Positions 13,640 through 25,638 of a stretch of DNA of 64,000 bases are shown piece by piece. The notes under the pieces were generated by a model. That model searched no databases, was not told where the DNA came from, and saw only the letters and a program-made list of their open reading frames with translations. Positions within the stretch are counted from its first letter, which is position 1. The number at the start of each line of letters is the position of its first letter. This stretch comes from Spirodela intermedia. Its lineage: Eukaryota; Streptophyta; Magnoliopsida; Alismatales; Araceae. The position numbers and the translations under genes were made by a program. The DNA is taken from positions 10,534,327-10,598,326 of the forward strand of contig LR746272.1 in NCBI GenBank assembly GCA_902729315.2. The letters are read 5' to 3'.

Positions 13640-14316
13640 CGCGTGCCGGACGGTAGAATCACTGCACCAGAAGTTCATTAATGGCTCGACATTGGTGCTC
13701 GCGAATAGTATACTTGCTCTTTAAAAGCATAGGAAAGCCGGCCATGACTTCGGTGATGGATAGATTAGTCAAAGACGCTGACAGGACTCACGGAACTGTC
13801 TCCGCTGTTGTACTCACTGTCAGAATCGTAGACAACACGAAGTTTCCGGTGAATACAAGGTCACTCCAGACGTTATCCTACATAAACGTCGTGTTGCCCG
13901 GCACTGCATCCCTCTCCCCCATTGGCCACCCTCTTCACCTTCTCTCTCAAGAAGACTTCCTCTGGCCATGGGGATCAATCACTCTTCAGTCGGAGAGATG
14001 ATATTTCTCAAAATATGAGATCCTCGTGGCGTGCGCTATCTTGGCCAATGCAGAGGTAGAAGGTCCACCGACAGCAATGCATGGCCCATCAAAATATCTG
14101 AAGCAATCCGCTGGCGGATAAGACAAAGGGGGCCACCTTTCGGCGTCTAAGATGGATTCCAAAAGAACAGGTCAATTACAGTCTGGATGTTCTGTCAGAA
14201 GTTTTCACCCACGAGCTAAGGACGGAATGAAACCAGCGAAATAGACCGGAGGAATTCGAGATTCCGAGAGGAGGAACAAGGGCTGCCCTAGATCTGCACC
14301 CCCCCGGATCTTCCCC
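13640..14316. other. Convergent spacer, GH5 to AOC
   Basis: Spacer of 677 nt between converging 3' ends; it should hold both 3' UTRs. An open frame at 13681-14001 (+) has no recognisable domain or composition and I do not call it a gene. Confidence 0.5.
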
Positions 14317-15289
14317 TCACTTGGTGTAGTTCTTGATGGTAGCTTGAGGTTCGGCATTAACAGCAGCGGGCGTCGGCGAGACGGTGGGGCTGGGGGGAAC
14401 GGGCGTGCCCACCAGCTCCTGGGGGAGGTCGGGAATCCCCTGGAGGTAGAAGGTGTAGAAGAGCTTGAAGGGGAAGACAATCGGCTCCAGCTTAACCTGC
14501 CCGTAGGCCCCAGTGAAGATCCCCGTGCCGCCGGTGACGGCGAGGTAGGTGGGGTCGTGGGTGAGGTAGGTGCCCTGCACGGAAAGATGCCCGTAGTCCC
14601 CGAAATAGAAGCTGTAGATGGCCTCGTACTGGTCGCCGTTCTTCTCCGGCAGGTGCTTTATCAGGATGCAGATCCCCGCCGTAATCCCAACCCGCTTCTG
14701 CAGGTTCCCGTGATATAGCTGTAGCAGCACCGCCCACGGCACAGATTCAGCCAAGAGTTCCCATTTCGACCGGGAGTTTGTCGCCAAAGATTGAAGAGGG
14801 GAAGAGTATGTCGGAAGAATGGCCGATTACCTTGTTGGTGAAGGGGACGAGATCACCCAGTGCGTTCTCAGTCTTTTTCTGGCTGAGCTTGAGGTAGGCG
14901 GGGCTCTCCCGATCCCTCTCGTTGATCTCGTATACGCACAGCTCCTGCACCTTCCCCTCGCCTTGAATCCATCGGCAAAAATCCTCTCAGAAACAGATGA
15001 GCCGAAGCAGAGCAGAGAGGAAGAGGAGGAGAACGAGGACTATGAGGATCGCCGCCTTCTCACCCGTTCGATGGGACGTCGTCGACGACTTCCTGGAGAA
15101 AAAGAAGGAAGAAATCGTGCCCCTCGGAAGAGCAGCGGCATCCTTCCCCTCAGAGGAGCCGCAAAGCAGGGTATCCCTCCGAAGGGGATTCCGGAACGGG
15201 AGCATCCCGGCAGGGCTGCTCCGCCAGCCCACCGACCTAGCCAATAAGAGAGACGAGGAAGCGATCCGCGAGACCGTGAAGGACGCCAT
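14317..15289 (-). CDS. AOC: Allene oxide cyclase, plastid (jasmonate biosynthesis)
   Basis: Converts the unstable allene oxide of 13-hydroperoxy-linolenate to cis-(+)-12-oxo-phytodienoic acid, the committed stereospecific step to jasmonic acid, in plastids. Exons on the minus strand: 15289-15064, 14961-14831, 14718-14317, giving 252 aa. Exon 1 encodes a Ser/Arg-rich transit peptide ([13 protein letters not shown]). Exon 2 has [14 protein letters not shown] and ends at LVPFTNK. Exon 3 starts LYHGNLQKR and carries the beta-barrel core [26 protein letters not shown] and [11 protein letters not shown], ending in the variable tail NYTK. Introns 2 and 1 are GT-AG. The exon 2 acceptor is not certain: 14985 would also keep frame and add eight residues. 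The ATG at 15289 is preferred over one 47 codons upstream because the TATA box at 15380-15386 would put transcription start below the upstream ATG. Catalytic function is inferred from family identity. Confidence 0.93.
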
Positions 15290-15379
15290 GACTGAAGCGA
15301 GGACCAGAGACTGCTGAAAAAGGGGACGGGTCGAGGGACGAAAGGGGCTTGCCGGCAAGGGGCAACGAAGGTGAGCCAG

Positions 15380-15386
15380 TTTATAG
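15380..15386 (-). promoter_or_regulatory. TATA box of AOC
   Basis: On the minus strand this reads CTATAAA, about 90 nt upstream of the AOC start codon. A start site roughly 30 nt downstream would give a 5' UTR of about 55-65 nt. Confidence 0.6.
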
Positions 15387-15396
15387 CGATCGCTAG

Positions 15397-15402
15397 CACG
15401 TG
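15397..15402. promoter_or_regulatory. G-box CACGTG upstream of AOC TATA
   Basis: Perfect palindromic CACGTG, 10 bp upstream of the AOC TATA box. G-boxes are targets of bHLH factors such as MYC2, which drive jasmonate genes; that this one is bound is inference. An 8-bp palindrome GCGATCGC lies between it and the TATA box. Confidence 0.6.
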
Positions 15403-15439
15403 TCCAAATCCAGACGGTAACAGTTTTCACGTAACATTT

Positions 15440-15640
15440 GAATAGTCAAATAAGTTTGGCGAAGGGACTCTCTCTCTCTCCTATGGAAATTGGACGGAGA
15501 GACGTGGAGAAGTTGAGGACCTGGCCTGAAAGAGGAGAATCTCGCTTCTTCCTTCATTGGTCGGTGTCTCTCTCTCTCTCGTTTAGGTTGAATAGAGAGG
15601 CAAAGGTTGATACGTGTTACGAGATATTCCTCTATTGATT
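15440..15640. repeat. Two short CT tracts upstream of AOC
   Basis: Imperfect (CT)n tracts at about 15469-15481 and 15568-15581, within 300 nt of the AOC start. On the AOC strand they read as GA. Confidence 0.5.
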
Positions 15641-18560
15641 TTGATCGATGATGCACATTTAAAATTATGAGGTTTATTTTGAGTATCCCACTTTGAAGAG
15701 AGAGTTTTGAACAATGTATTGACAAAAGCAATACAATCATCTTATAATGTTCTCTTTTTGTTTGTTCTTGTACTTCAAGAAATATTTTTATTCCTGCTTG
15801 TAGTAGGATTTCTCTAAATCACATAAATCTTGGTGTATAAGTTCTTTGCATTTTTGTTGTTCAAATTATATCTTGCTGTATCTATACATGCATTTGTCAT
15901 TATTTGGGTGCATCTATTCTATAAATTGCAATTGTAGTTATAGCTATATTCCGGTTATTTTGTAAATTTTGATGCTGTAAAGACGTCAACAACAAAGTTT
16001 GAGATTGTGGAATTAGATGGCAAGATTTATTTTGATTTATGGCTAAGAAAATTGAAGGTACAATAATGACTTCTGAAAGTTTTTTCAGTAGAATAGAAAG
16101 AAAAGTTGAGTCATGCCAACTCACAAGAGTTTTTTCAGTAGAATAGAAAGAAAAGTTGAGTCATGCCAACTCACAAGAGTTTTTTCAGTAAATTGATCTT
16201 AAAGCCTAGGCTAGGTTGGACGAAGGTGATCAAGTTATTCTTCTTATCTCATTATTAATGTAGCCTTTTACTATTTGGTGACTATCATCTTATGTGATAA
16301 AGACACTTTAAAGATGCAAGAGGTCAAATCCATTTTAAAGACAGATTAATATTTTAGTATTTTGGATAATATAGATGACTTTAGAAACATAAAAGGGGCA
16401 AGAAAAATCATTCAATATATAGGTTGAATAAGAACATTAAATATCACTGTTGTAAGTAATTCTATTTTGAATACAAATTGTTCTAGGCTTTAAAAAAAGT
16501 AAAACATGATTTTTAATGATCTATCTAGCTATTGAAGACATCATCACCTCTTGTTCAGACAACAAAAATATATGTTGTAATAGTTTCCTCAAGTATGGAT
16601 GACTCTAACATGTGAATTTATTTTGAATGTTCTTATCATGTTTCCATTTAGAGGTTAGTATGATTTTTATGCATTAATAGTAGAAGAACAAGAGATCTCA
16701 TCAATAATAAAATTAAGAGCATATTTTTTTAGGAAAAAAACTGAAAAAATAAAATGTTTGATTGAGTCATCAAGCCTTTGAGACATGTCAAATATTTAAT
16801 TAACAAGAGAAAAATCTTATCTTATAGTAATGCTCGTAGTATTTTGAAAGCTAAACAATATGCTTGCATTGTTCTGAAGGGAGAGAAAATCCAATGGCAA
16901 TGCAGGTTGTTTTCTAAGGCTAAAGCAAGTGATGTAGGTGTTGTGCATCATTTTGAGGATGATGTGATTATTTTGCTAACATCAAATTAGCAAGTCTCGT
17001 GGGTACTTTGATCTTAAAGTCTTTTTGGTACACTAATAAAAAAATCTTAAGACAAAAAATCATCAAGCTTCATCACAAAAATAGTGTAAAGTTAAATTTG
17101 GTACTTTTTTTATGAAGTAAACAATTCTTAAATATATGCATGAAGTTGTCTTTAAGGTATCTCAATTAATTTCATAAACATCAATTATATATTTTATTAT
17201 TTTTTTAATGACTTCTAGGAAAGTATTAATCTATTGTTTGGAAAATAATTTAGAGATTTTATTCTAACAAAAAATTGGAAGGCAAAAAGTATAGGTCTAC
17301 TATTTGAAACACAATTTAGAGAATTTAGACACATTAAGATAGTGGAAAGCCAAAGTTGAAAAGTATGTCCAAGTTTTAAGCAAGGATAGCAGTGGACACT
17401 ACACCTCAAAAAAGTTTAAAGTTTCTTTTTTAGAGGATCATAAGTTTTTCATTTGAATATTTCATGCACGACACAAGATAATATTATATAGGTGATTTAC
17501 CCAAGCACAAGATTCATCCAATAGTAAAAAGATTTGGTAGATGAAATGTATTGACTTCAATGAAAATGTCTCATAAAACATTATTTTATCTAATATTATA
17601 CTTTCTATGATGGTTATGTGAGATTTAAAAGAGATCCTTGATTAAGTTAGAAATAATACATATAGAAATTAGTAACAAAATTTAATATGATGAAGACAAA
17701 GATTGTTAAGACACCTTTAACTTATACATTGTAGACGATCTTTACTATAAAAAATTAGATACATAACAATATGAATATTTGGTGTACCTTAAACTAGTGC
17801 TCTTGATTGTTTGATGTGCATTGTCTTTTGTACTATACTTGATATGCCATAGGATGTTTGTGGTTTTATTTAGAAGTATATGGTAGATTGGGAGAAATAG
17901 TATGGAGATGCAATCAAGTAGATTTATAATCAATAATTATTTGGAAGGTGCAACATATGTTCATTTACCATTTGAAAGGGGAAAATATGGTGTTCTTCTT
18001 GGTTATATTCACTTTGTTTTTATCAGTGACCTTGATAAGAAAATATTTGCAACATAGTATATCTTAACTTGAGGGAGGAGGTCATATAAGATGAAGGGAA
18101 GTCTTATAAGGCGTTAATCAATTACAAATACAGAGGTTGAGTACTAAATAATTAGGGTTGCAAAGGAAGTACTTTTGTCAAAGAGATGAATAACATAACT
18201 GTGTTCTCAAATATCGCACCATCTCTGTAATAGGTAAATGCTTCTTTTTCTCCTGATGTTGTCGGAATTAATTGTATTTTTATATTCTGATATGCAACAT
18301 ATAATTTTTCTTGCAAATAACTCGGCATATAATTGACAAAGCATGCTTATAGAAATAACTACGTCCAACTAGTTAGTATGCTTTCACAACAGCTAAGGTT
18401 GTCAAATTTGAAACCGATTGTAGTCTGTCCACGTAGGTGTTTGTATATCTATCAGAGATGCCCATCATCCAAATCTCGCGGGATTCTCAGGTGTTGACGA
18501 TGATTTATTGACCGGGGTCATGTTCAGTCGATATAACTACTTGACACGAAGGCTTCTGCG
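15640..18560. other. AT-rich gene-free block
   Basis: About 2.9 kb of strongly AT-rich sequence, sharply different from the GC-rich flanks. No open frame over about 75 codons and no domain that I recognise. It could be a decayed transposon, but I see no terminal repeats or polymerase motifs. It contains the 50-bp tandem duplication at 16081. Confidence 0.5.
16081..16190. repeat. Perfect 50-bp tandem duplication
   Basis: Positions 16081-16130 and 16131-16180 are identical; the first 10 bases of the unit follow again at 16181-16190. The absence of mismatches in AT-rich spacer suggests a recent slippage or repair event, or an assembly duplication. Confidence 0.95.
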
Positions 18561-21500
18561 CACGTTGAACAAGATGACGTGCTAATGGGTCGGACTGGCC
18601 CATGAAGCCCGAAAGCCATGCTTAATTTCTTCCAAGACTTGGCAACAAGAAATGGTCATCTCGAAAACCCGGGTTTACGGTGCCAGTCCACCGCGGCGTC
18701 CCGTGGTGGGTTAGGTTGCATCAGTTGGTAAATATGGACAACGCCTCGCCGGCGGTGGATTTTGGCCGAGGCAAGCGAGGCTCTTGCGGCTGTACTGGTT
18801 CAAACTCTCGCTGTGATCGTCAGGGAGACGCCAGAAAGAGTCCATGGGGAGATGGTTGGTGTATAGCCAAGGGGGCTCTGAGGAGCATCTCATTTCCTCC
18901 CAGTATTCTTTCCTTAACTCCGTCCGGAGCCTATCTAGACCCATTTCCACGCGATTTTGTCCCACGCTTGCAACTCTAAATGAAAACCTCAAACAAGCTA
19001 TGGAAGAGGAAGACTTGAGTCGAGCGTTGCCGACTGAATTTGCCATTCTGAGATCCAACGACAAGTTCTAAGCCACAAGATTGCCTCTGCTCATGCAGTT
19101 GGAAGGTCTTCAAGCTTAGAAGTAAACGCGGAGGAAGATCCCTCTAAGAAGACTCATGGTATCTACAGATTCCAGTTTATAATGTGGCATTCGTCATTGC
19201 TGAGGAGGTCATTAGATATGCCGACGGCCATAACTCTTTTAGAAGTTACGGTATCAGAGAGCATTGAAGTGCATGAACAGACCAAAGAGAAAACATGTGG
19301 TGGGATGCGCTTGCATTCATAAATCCTGATAACGTTAATGCGCAGATTCGCTCCCTCGGATCTCAAAACTAAGACGAGGACTCGTTGGGTTCCGAGACGA
19401 GGCTTAGGTCTAAGAAACGGTATCATATCGCAATATACGTATATATTTTAACAGAAGATATGTCGTCATCTACTGACCATCACGTGCCAGACCATCTTCC
19501 AATCCTGCGGCCTTGCTCCGCCGTCCGTAACGAGCTATTCAAGGGGTCTACCTACGGCATTGAGTAGCTCTGGAAGCCTGTTGAAGGCCAACATTTCTTA
19601 TTGGTTAGTTGACTCGATCAAAAACCGGTAACCAATGTCTAGAGTGATCTCACACCAATTTTAATAACTCATTAATTTCCCGCAATTCAACACGTCTCAG
19701 CAAAAAGAAAATCTCTTCACGTGTAACTCTTTCATGAGCGACCGGGGGTAAACACTCATGATTCGCCTCTCCAAGCGGAAAGTCTGTCACACGGTCTATG
19801 TCAGATATGGGCTGAGGGAAGACTGAGAGACACCGTCTCAATGATACCCCTGGGAAGGCTGTCCCAGTTTGCATTTCTGGTGTACCCTGGATTGATTTGG
19901 CCTTGCTCCACCCAAGAGATCTGGAGATAGAGCTGGAGAGAGAGAGAGAGAGAGAGAGAGAGAAGCCTCGTGAATGCCCGACTAGAATTCATCTATCTAA
20001 TCGTTTTTTTTACCTTTGATCATTTTTCCGAGTCCCAGAGCGCAGAAAAAATTAGGCTGGGCACGATGGTTACCGCGGGTCATGCCACCCATAGCGATGC
20101 TTCCTCTAATCGACATCTCACCCGCTCACATGCCTCATGTCGTGCGAAAAATGGTTTATTTCGCTAGGAAGTAGATTAACGGGTCCAAGAGGAGTACTCG
20201 GGGCGCGGATTTGGCCGGACCCAGCCGGCTCCAGGTCGACGGAGGAAGCACGCCGGATCTTTCCGTGGGTCAAGCCAAAGGATCTTTGCGCACACAAAGC
20301 AACTTTGCGTGCGCAAATCAAAGATTAAAGCCCCAAAGCGGACGAGGTGTGAGGAAGTAAAGTAAAGATGAAAAGCCGAGGCGTTTGAGAGCGTAGGCGC
20401 CTTTCGCGGCGACTTCGTCTTCGGCCTTTGCTTCTCGTGCGCGCGCACGGCTTCCGGCCGGCTTCCCATGAGCAAAGGAAGCCAAGGCAAGGAGCATACC
20501 CCCGCCGGCCTTCGCAGTGGATTGTCATCTATCGAGACCCTGAAGCTTTCCCGAACCTCAGCACAACCTACCGTCAGGATAAGCATCATCAGATTACGTC
20601 AGTAAATCTTACAGCTTTCTGCTGAAGCAACAAGGCCCCCCCCGGATCGGGGGCCGACCGCGGCCCACTTTAGATTCGCCGTCTACCTGCGGATCTTTCG
20701 AACTCGGAGTTCCCGTATGTGATGGACGCAGGGTGACTGACCAACTGCCCCAGCGCCCACCCCCAGGCTGCCGCTACAGTGCGGAGCCAGGCCGCCAGGG
20801 AAGGGCGGTGGCGTTCACGATAAGCCTTCGCCGCGGTGGATTCTACTCGAGTGGACTGATGAGTGTGGCCGTTGACTGGGCAGCGGGAGATTCCGGGGTG
20901 CGGAGATGTGACCAAATGCGAGCGAGTTGTTTGTGCGTGCCGTCACAGAAGGCTGCGACGGCGGCGTTGCTCTTCCCCAGAAGCCTCACTAGTCATATCT
21001 CAGCCCACGCGCCGCCATTTAATGGTCGGAGAGTAAAAGGTAGCGATAGATAGATCAATCGAGGCTGACTTATTTGCACTAGTATGCTGCTGTCCGAAGG
21101 TAGGGTAGCGTTTCACTAACACGTTTCCCCACAAGCGAGAGAGGAGCCTTTTTCAATGATTTTGGAGTCATTCTACTTCGGGGTGAGGAGGATCATGATT
21201 CATTCATGCTGGCATTTATATTCGGCTTAAAGAGAGAGGCTGGCGCCATGAGTCAACCGCCCATCGACTGTGGGGGGCAGCCACGGAGCGAGCGAGAGAA
21301 AGAGTCCCTTCCCCATGGTGGCAGGTGCTGCCCAGCTTCATTTCTCATCCCGTTTCTTGCCGAATTTCCTCGCGATCGCCCCGGCGATACGGTGAGCAGA
21401 AGAGGGCTGAGGGCATCTGGGTCGCTTCTACCTTCACCACCAACTATTTTCACACATATCTCTCGTGAAGTTTCCTTCTATTCTGAGGGCGGACAGATGC

Positions 21501-21939
21501 CGGAGGAATTAACATCCTTCCCAAGCTTGGCGGCGGAGCGCCGCCTGCCCCGCCCAGGGGCCCGGATAGCCACCGCGTCGCACAGCGCTGCTATCCCCCG
21601 CGAGGCACGTGACTCGTCCTTTATAGGCATTAAATTATATTAAAAGAATCGGGGGGAAAAAATCCAGAAAACTGGTCATCTTCAACCTCTGCGTCCTGGC
21701 CCTGCTAAAAGGTGGGGTTGTTTCATCCGGGCTCTCTGACGCCCTGTCACGCCATTTGCAGCGCCCATTTCACTGCCCTCAAAACCCCCTTTCCCTTTCC
21801 TCCCCAGCGCCTACCTCCCTACTCCGAGCTCCCCTATTAGGCTCCTTTCCGTCTCCCCTCTATCTGAGGGAAAAGGGTAGGAGGGATTGCAGATAAAACG
21901 GCGGCCGGACTCCCGGGTTCTGCTCTGGCTCTCCCAAGC
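18561..21939. other. Gene-free spacer upstream of MAKR
   Basis: About 3.4 kb of mixed composition. Open frames at 18680-19071, 20176-20589 and 21206-21643 lack recognisable motifs and look like chance openings in GC-rich DNA. A (GA)n tract lies at 19937-19962. The last few hundred bases are pyrimidine-rich and should hold the MAKR leader. Confidence 0.45.
19937..19962. repeat. (GA)n microsatellite
   Basis: About 13 uninterrupted GA units in spacer. Confidence 0.9.
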
Positions 21940-23307
21940 ATGGAAGTCCTGAGCTTGCTCAAGTACTGGCGCGGAGGTGGTGGAGGTTCCGCAGTCTCCG
22001 CCGCTGTCATTGGTACCCGGCCTGCTGTCTCCATCACCACCATCTCTTCCTCCGCCTTGCCACCGGCCACGGAAACCGACGACGACTCCAGCGACGACGA
22101 GGGCCCATTCTTCGACCTGGAATTTACTGTTCCAGACGAGGAGAGCGAGGGTGCCCGTTTCGAGAACGAAGGCGTGGATATCGCAGAGGGAGGACAGAGG
22201 AATGAAGCTAGAGATGAAGCTTCAGATGACGAGAGGGAGTTCGACCTGACATTGACGTCCGAGGGAAGCTGTACTGAACTCCGCGCTGTTCCGAACCTTA
22301 CGTGTTCGCCTTCCGACGATCTCTTCTTCAAAGGAAGGTTTGTTCCTCTCGAGTCTTCGTCGCTCGCATTCAGGCATTCCGAATCCGGCGCAAAGTCACA
22401 AATGCTCCCCGTATCCCTTCTGAAGACGAAGTTCCGCGTCCTTATGTTTGGTTTTCGGAGGCCCAAGGGCGCCCACTCAGCAGCAGCCGCGGGAGAACCC
22501 CCTTCTAGCTCTGTCCCCGCTACCGTCTCCTCCCCCAAGAACCCGTCTCAACGCCAGGGTAAGTTGTTAGCGGTCAAGTTCAAGGTCGAGGAGGTGCCAA
22601 TCGTGTCCCTCTTCACAAGGGACAACAGCTCAAGAAGCACCACCGGAAGCAATGGCAGGTCGCCGAAGCAGCAGGCTGATGATACCGAGGATTCTTCCTT
22701 GCCTTCTAGCGGGGAGAAGAAGCTGCCCAAGGAACTGGTTCAAAAGTATCTTGGCAAGATTAAGCCACTTTACGTGCGAGTTTCGAAGCGTTACGCGGAA
22801 AAATTGAGGTTCTCCGGTCAGTTGAGTTCGGAAGGTGTTGTCCCTAAGGATCTGCCTTCGTCTGTGTCTAAGGAACTGGAAAAGAGAGAAGGCGAAGCGG
22901 CTTCGTCTCCACCTCATGAGCTTCCCGGCAGCCCCGGCTCTGCCAAAACTGTCCAGAAGCAAAACCAGTCGGGATCCCTTCCGGCAGGGCTTCGCGTGGT
23001 CTGCAAACAGCTGGGAAAGAGCAGATCCGCTTCCGCGGCCGTCGCCGCGGTTCCATCGCCTCCTCCGCCGGTGATCAGGCGGCGGGACGATTCACTCCTG
23101 CAGCTGCAAGATGGGATCCAAAGCGCCATTGCGCACTGCAAGATGTCGCTCAGCGCCTGCAAAGGTTGGTTCATTCTCTCCCTCCCTGCTCGTATTTGTT
23201 CATGCATCTTCTTCCAATCCGTGTGGCTCAGACGGTCGTCTCTGTTTTTCTTAGAGCCGGACGTCTCCACAGCCTGCTGCGAGAAGGCCCGAGAGGATTT
23301 TATGTAG
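21940..23307 (+). CDS. Membrane-associated kinase regulator (MAKR5/MAKR2-like)
   Basis: MAKR proteins are BKI1-related plasma-membrane regulators that bind receptor-like kinases (brassinosteroid or CLE-peptide signalling). Evidence: the start MEVLSLLKYWRGGGGG; an acidic stretch DDDSSDDEGPFFDLEF at about 47-62; a Ser-rich middle; the conserved basic motif KPLYVRVSKRYAEKLRFSG; and the C-terminal block RVVCKQLGKSRSASAAVAA, a proline stretch, RRRDDSLLQLQDGIQSAIAHCK. No transmembrane segment is seen; basic patches would bind the membrane. Exon 1 is 21940-23164. A 90-nt GT-AG intron then joins 23255-23307, giving 425 aa; unspliced, the frame is also open (455 aa). A second acceptor after a CT tract (exon 23525-23637) also keeps frame and adds a different 36-residue tail. 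Neither tail resembles family members I recall, so the 3' end is uncertain. The minus-strand frame at 21837-22538 is a shadow. Confidence 0.85.
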   Translation: MEVLSLLKYWRGGGGGSAVSAAVIGTRPAVSITTISSSALPPATETDDDSSDDEGPFFDLEFTVPDEESEGARFENEGVDIAEGGQRNEARDEASDDEREFDLTLTSEGSCTELRAVPNLTCSPSDDLFFKGRFVPLESSSLAFRHSESGAKSQMLPVSLLKTKFRVLMFGFRRPKGAHSAAAAGEPPSSSVPATVSSPKNPSQRQGKLLAVKFKVEEVPIVSLFTRDNSSRSTTGSNGRSPKQQADDTEDSSLPSSGEKKLPKELVQKYLGKIKPLYVRVSKRYAEKLRFSGQLSSEGVVPKDLPSSVSKELEKREGEAASSPPHELPGSPGSAKTVQKQNQSGSLPAGLRVVCKQLGKSRSASAAVAAVPSPPPPVIRRRDDSLLQLQDGIQSAIAHCKMSLSACKGWFILSLPARICSCIFFQSVWLRRSSLFFLEPDVSTACCEKAREDFM

Positions 23308-23488
23308 CCCTCGCTGTTCCAGCTCTCGCAGAGAAGACCCAGTCTTCCCCTGCAACCATCCCTTGTAGATTCGCCCCCCACGCCTCAGTAGCGCATTACT
23401 CCCATCTTTCATCATTGAAACGGCTCTGCTAGTAACGACCCTTGGTACCATTAAAGTTTGTTTTCTCAACGACTCAGTGAAGACCAGA

Positions 23489-23510
23489 TCTCTCTCTCTC
23501 TCTCTCTCTC
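23489..23510 (+). repeat. (CT)n tract before alternative MAKR acceptor
   Basis: About 11 CT units, then CATCCTGATTCGCAG. It has the form of a long polypyrimidine tract and could act as the splice acceptor for an alternative last MAKR exon at 23525-23637. Confidence 0.6.
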
Positions 23511-25580
23511 ATCCTGATTCGCAGCGAAGTCTGCGGGTATAATATGCGAAGATTCTGAGGTTCACTCCGATTTTAGCCCTACAAAAGCCCGCCTTCAAAC
23601 CAGCCGCAAAGCGTGCCTGGTGGAGCTGGGGCTATAAGCGGAAGTGCCGACGGAGTACGACTGGTGGCTAGCTGGGTAGATTCTCGAGTCCGAAATCGAA
23701 CGCCAAGGGGCGAATCCGCCGCTTGTCCTTACGGGACCGGCCTAGATTGCGTAGGGGATCTCCTCGGCGTCGAGGCTCTGATTATTTTCCTGTCTCTTGT
23801 CAGGACGGGCTTCTCAAATTGTTAATTATTCTTTCTACTATTTCGTTTTATAGTCATTCATGGAAGGCAGTGTTCATTGGTTACTTCGTGTTCACGCCCT
23901 TTAATGTTGCTGTTCCGATGCGCGTTGACTTGAATTCATCGTCGAGCGGAATCGGAGTTCGAAACATCCACTGAACAATGAACGATCATCAAAGGCCGTA
24001 GATGTTGTAAATATGGGAGAAGTTGATAAACATCTATATTTTCAGTGGCCCATCTTTTTTTTAAATAAATACGAAAATCAGTTCGAAGTCATTTGCCGTC
24101 ACTTTCAGCGAACACCTACGATGTTCGGGCTCTCCCACCGTCCACGGAGCCTTAGAGAGTTTCTCGTCTTCTACTCTCATTGCCAACTAGAAGCCCGTCT
24201 TAATGGTGGACCCCAGCACAAAGGGGAGCGATGTCGCCGAGAGGACACCCGAGGGGTTGACCGACAAGCTTGGTCACTGTAGCCTGACGGAACAGTTCAA
24301 CGAGTGGAGGCGCCACCTGTCCCGTCGAACCTGAGTCCACCGGGCCCCTTTGATTTATCAGGGGAGCCCGTCAATCTCCTCCCTTGCTGGAGAACATCGG
24401 CGGGGAGCGAGGGAGGACGTTCTGTTGAATCGTCCTAGAACTTACTATTATTAGACATAATATGAACAGGTACGTGCATGTAAAACTCAATCCGGGAAGG
24501 AGATTGCATTTCCTGCGGTGGGCAAGAATCAGATTCCTCTATTCTTCGAAAAAAGATTCCTGAAAGACGGTAAAGAAAACACGCGCTGGATGCAACCCCA
24601 ACCCCCCAGTTAATCTTCAATGAATATGGCAAGGAAAGGACAATCAGGGTCCAGTAACATGACGACCAAGTGATATCTCTAATAGATAGATGCATTGGTA
24701 TTATTACCCTTTCCGCTTGGCACCGTAGTCTGATTATCATATCTGATTTCGACAAAAGTTCAAGTATACGCGGTTGCTGGCAGAGGGCCAGCGGTTGTTC
24801 AGACCTTACTATCCCCGCACACGAGACAAACTGATGGAGGAGAATAGTCGTTATGTTTGAAGGGCTGCCGGCCGTGACTTGGGCTGCTGTCTACATAGGA
24901 TTTTGGGGGGGGAGTTTGTCTCGTGACCGGGAGTAGCAGGGCATCGGAGAATCCGCACCTGTGCACCTCCCCTTCACGTGGCATGTGAGGGAAACTGTAG
25001 AACTATTAATTTATCAAAGCGCAGCAGGTGGGTGGATCTTGCATTTGTAATTTTATCCTAGTTTTCCTTGGTAAATCACAGCTCCCGGTGGGGTAGTTTT
25101 CCTTGCGTTTGAATGTCCCCCCCTTCCCCAAAGTTCTTCCGCCGAAACCGAGCCGAGCCTCGTTAGAAACAACTAGACTAATTCTCTCTCTCTCGATTTC
25201 AACAGAGGTTGAGACGCGCAAGGGAGCACGGGCAGAGCGGTTCTAGAGGAAGATTCGTTGCCTCGTCTCGGCCATATCTTGGAACCAATGAAGTAACCGT
25301 GGCGAGGAGAAGCTGCACAACAACGGAGAGTGATCTTTTTACCATGTTCTTGGGTTTTCGCCCCGTCGCGGTCGTCGATTCCTGTCTGACTTATATCTAC
25401 CTTACTTGTTTGAGCAGGGCAAAAATAATAATAATGACGTTGTCTTTAATGCCCCGGACGTACAGCTCGTGGTCACATGACATTCGAACGGGGAGGGCGA
25501 GAGGGTGGGAAGAGAGAGACAGAGACAGACACACAGAGAGATAGAATGGTCTCCATGTCTTCGTATAATGAAGGTTCCTA

Positions 25581-25638
25581 GTGGACACTCTCTTAATGCA
25601 CTCCATGTGGACACTCTCTTAATGCACTCCATGTGGAC
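25581..25638. repeat. 26-bp tandem repeat, about 2.2 copies
   Basis: Positions 25581-25606 and 25607-25632 are identical, and a third copy starts with GTGGAC at 25633. Confidence 0.93.

Noticed and set aside
15640-18560. Decayed Copia-type retrotransposon
   Set aside because: AT-rich and gene-free, but I saw no long terminal repeats, primer-binding site or integrase/reverse-transcriptase motifs.
18680-19071. Overlapping frames of 75-117 codons on both strands
   Set aside because: No domain, no splice or promoter context; consistent with chance opening.
21837-22538. 233-codon minus-strand frame overlapping the MAKR exon
   Set aside because: Shadow of the MAKR frame; the plus strand shows all family motifs.
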